NCBI GenBank assembly: GCA_009784575.1
Contig: WRBK01000004.1
Span: forward strand, 39,566 to 103,565
Origin: Defluviitaleaceae bacterium
Lineage (GTDB): Bacteria; Bacillota; Clostridia; Lachnospirales; WRAX01
DNA: 64,000 nt
Direction of reading: 5' to 3'
Position numbers and translations under genes: made by a program. Within the stretch, counting starts at the first letter, position 1, and every line of letters begins with the position of its first letter. This document shows, in pieces, positions 63,968-64,000 of the stretch. Under the pieces are notes generated by a model. That model worked only from the letters and a program-made list of their open reading frames with translations. It was not told where the DNA came from and did not search any database.

Positions 63968-64000
63968 TATAACGCCTCCCGAATTTACTGTACACTGAAT

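Overview
The window looks like a chromosomal segment of an anaerobic, spore-forming low-GC Firmicute (Bacillota, class Clostridia; the gene set would fit Lachnospirales, but that is inference). The signs are AGGAGG-type ribosome binding sites with GTG and TTG starts, PolC, FabK as the enoyl-ACP reductase, an NADH-linked [FeFe] hydrogenase (hydCBA order), pyruvate phosphate dikinase, a tetrahydrofolate riboswitch, MecA, an RicF/YlbF-type protein, and a BclA-like spore-surface protein. Most of the segment is conserved housekeeping sequence in compact operons with many 4-base or longer gene overlaps.

Layout. 0.2-4.2 kb (minus strand): spore-surface-like protein, YegS-type lipid kinase, folT under a THF riboswitch, folC, and a 66-residue protein of unknown role. 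4.2-16.1 kb (plus): one long type II fatty acid synthesis operon, fabH-fabK-fabD-fabG-(metallophosphoesterase)-fabF-accB-fabZ-accC-accDA fusion, running into rnr. No acyl carrier protein gene is present; a calcineurin-like phosphoesterase sits inside the operon. 16.1-17.3 kb (minus): SDR oxidoreductase and a frameshifted MerR regulator behind a MerR-type promoter (19-bp spacer, 18-bp dyad). 17.4-24.0 kb (plus): ppdK, a DUF2975/HTH/small membrane protein module, a MerR-ABC transporter operon, then about 790 bp with a repeat relic, a terminator and a decayed DinB-like gene. 24.1-32.2 kb (plus): mreBCD-PBP2 cell-shape operon, uxaC, a zinc-ribbon membrane protein and mecA.

32.3-42.3 kb (minus): a frameshifted AraC/GyrI-type regulator, flavodoxin-like oxidoreductase, nucleoside deaminase, purC, polC, ispG, a DUF2161 nuclease-fold protein and a Xaa-Pro aminopeptidase, several with overlapping ends, from one strong promoter. 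42.4-43.9 kb: vanZ, tRNA-Met and a pseudogene with two lesions. 44.0-48.4 kb (minus): hydC-hydB-hydA with a candidate Rex operator on its promoter. 48.5-55.3 kb (plus): GNAT, gpmI, and the str operon rpsL-rpsG-fusA-tuf with a large palindrome between rpsL and rpsG. 55.3-63.2 kb (plus): tandem GNAT paralogues, purF, and miaB-ylbF-mutS-miaA. The window closes with a minus-strand lipoprotein.

I found no CRISPR array, prophage, intact transposon, toxin-antitoxin pair or clear defence island. The most informative non-routine signals are regulatory (THF riboswitch, MerR promoter, Rex-like site, dyad next to the DUF2975 operon), the phosphoesterase within the fatty acid operon, and four decayed genes. 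I do not see strong evidence for an undescribed multi-gene system.
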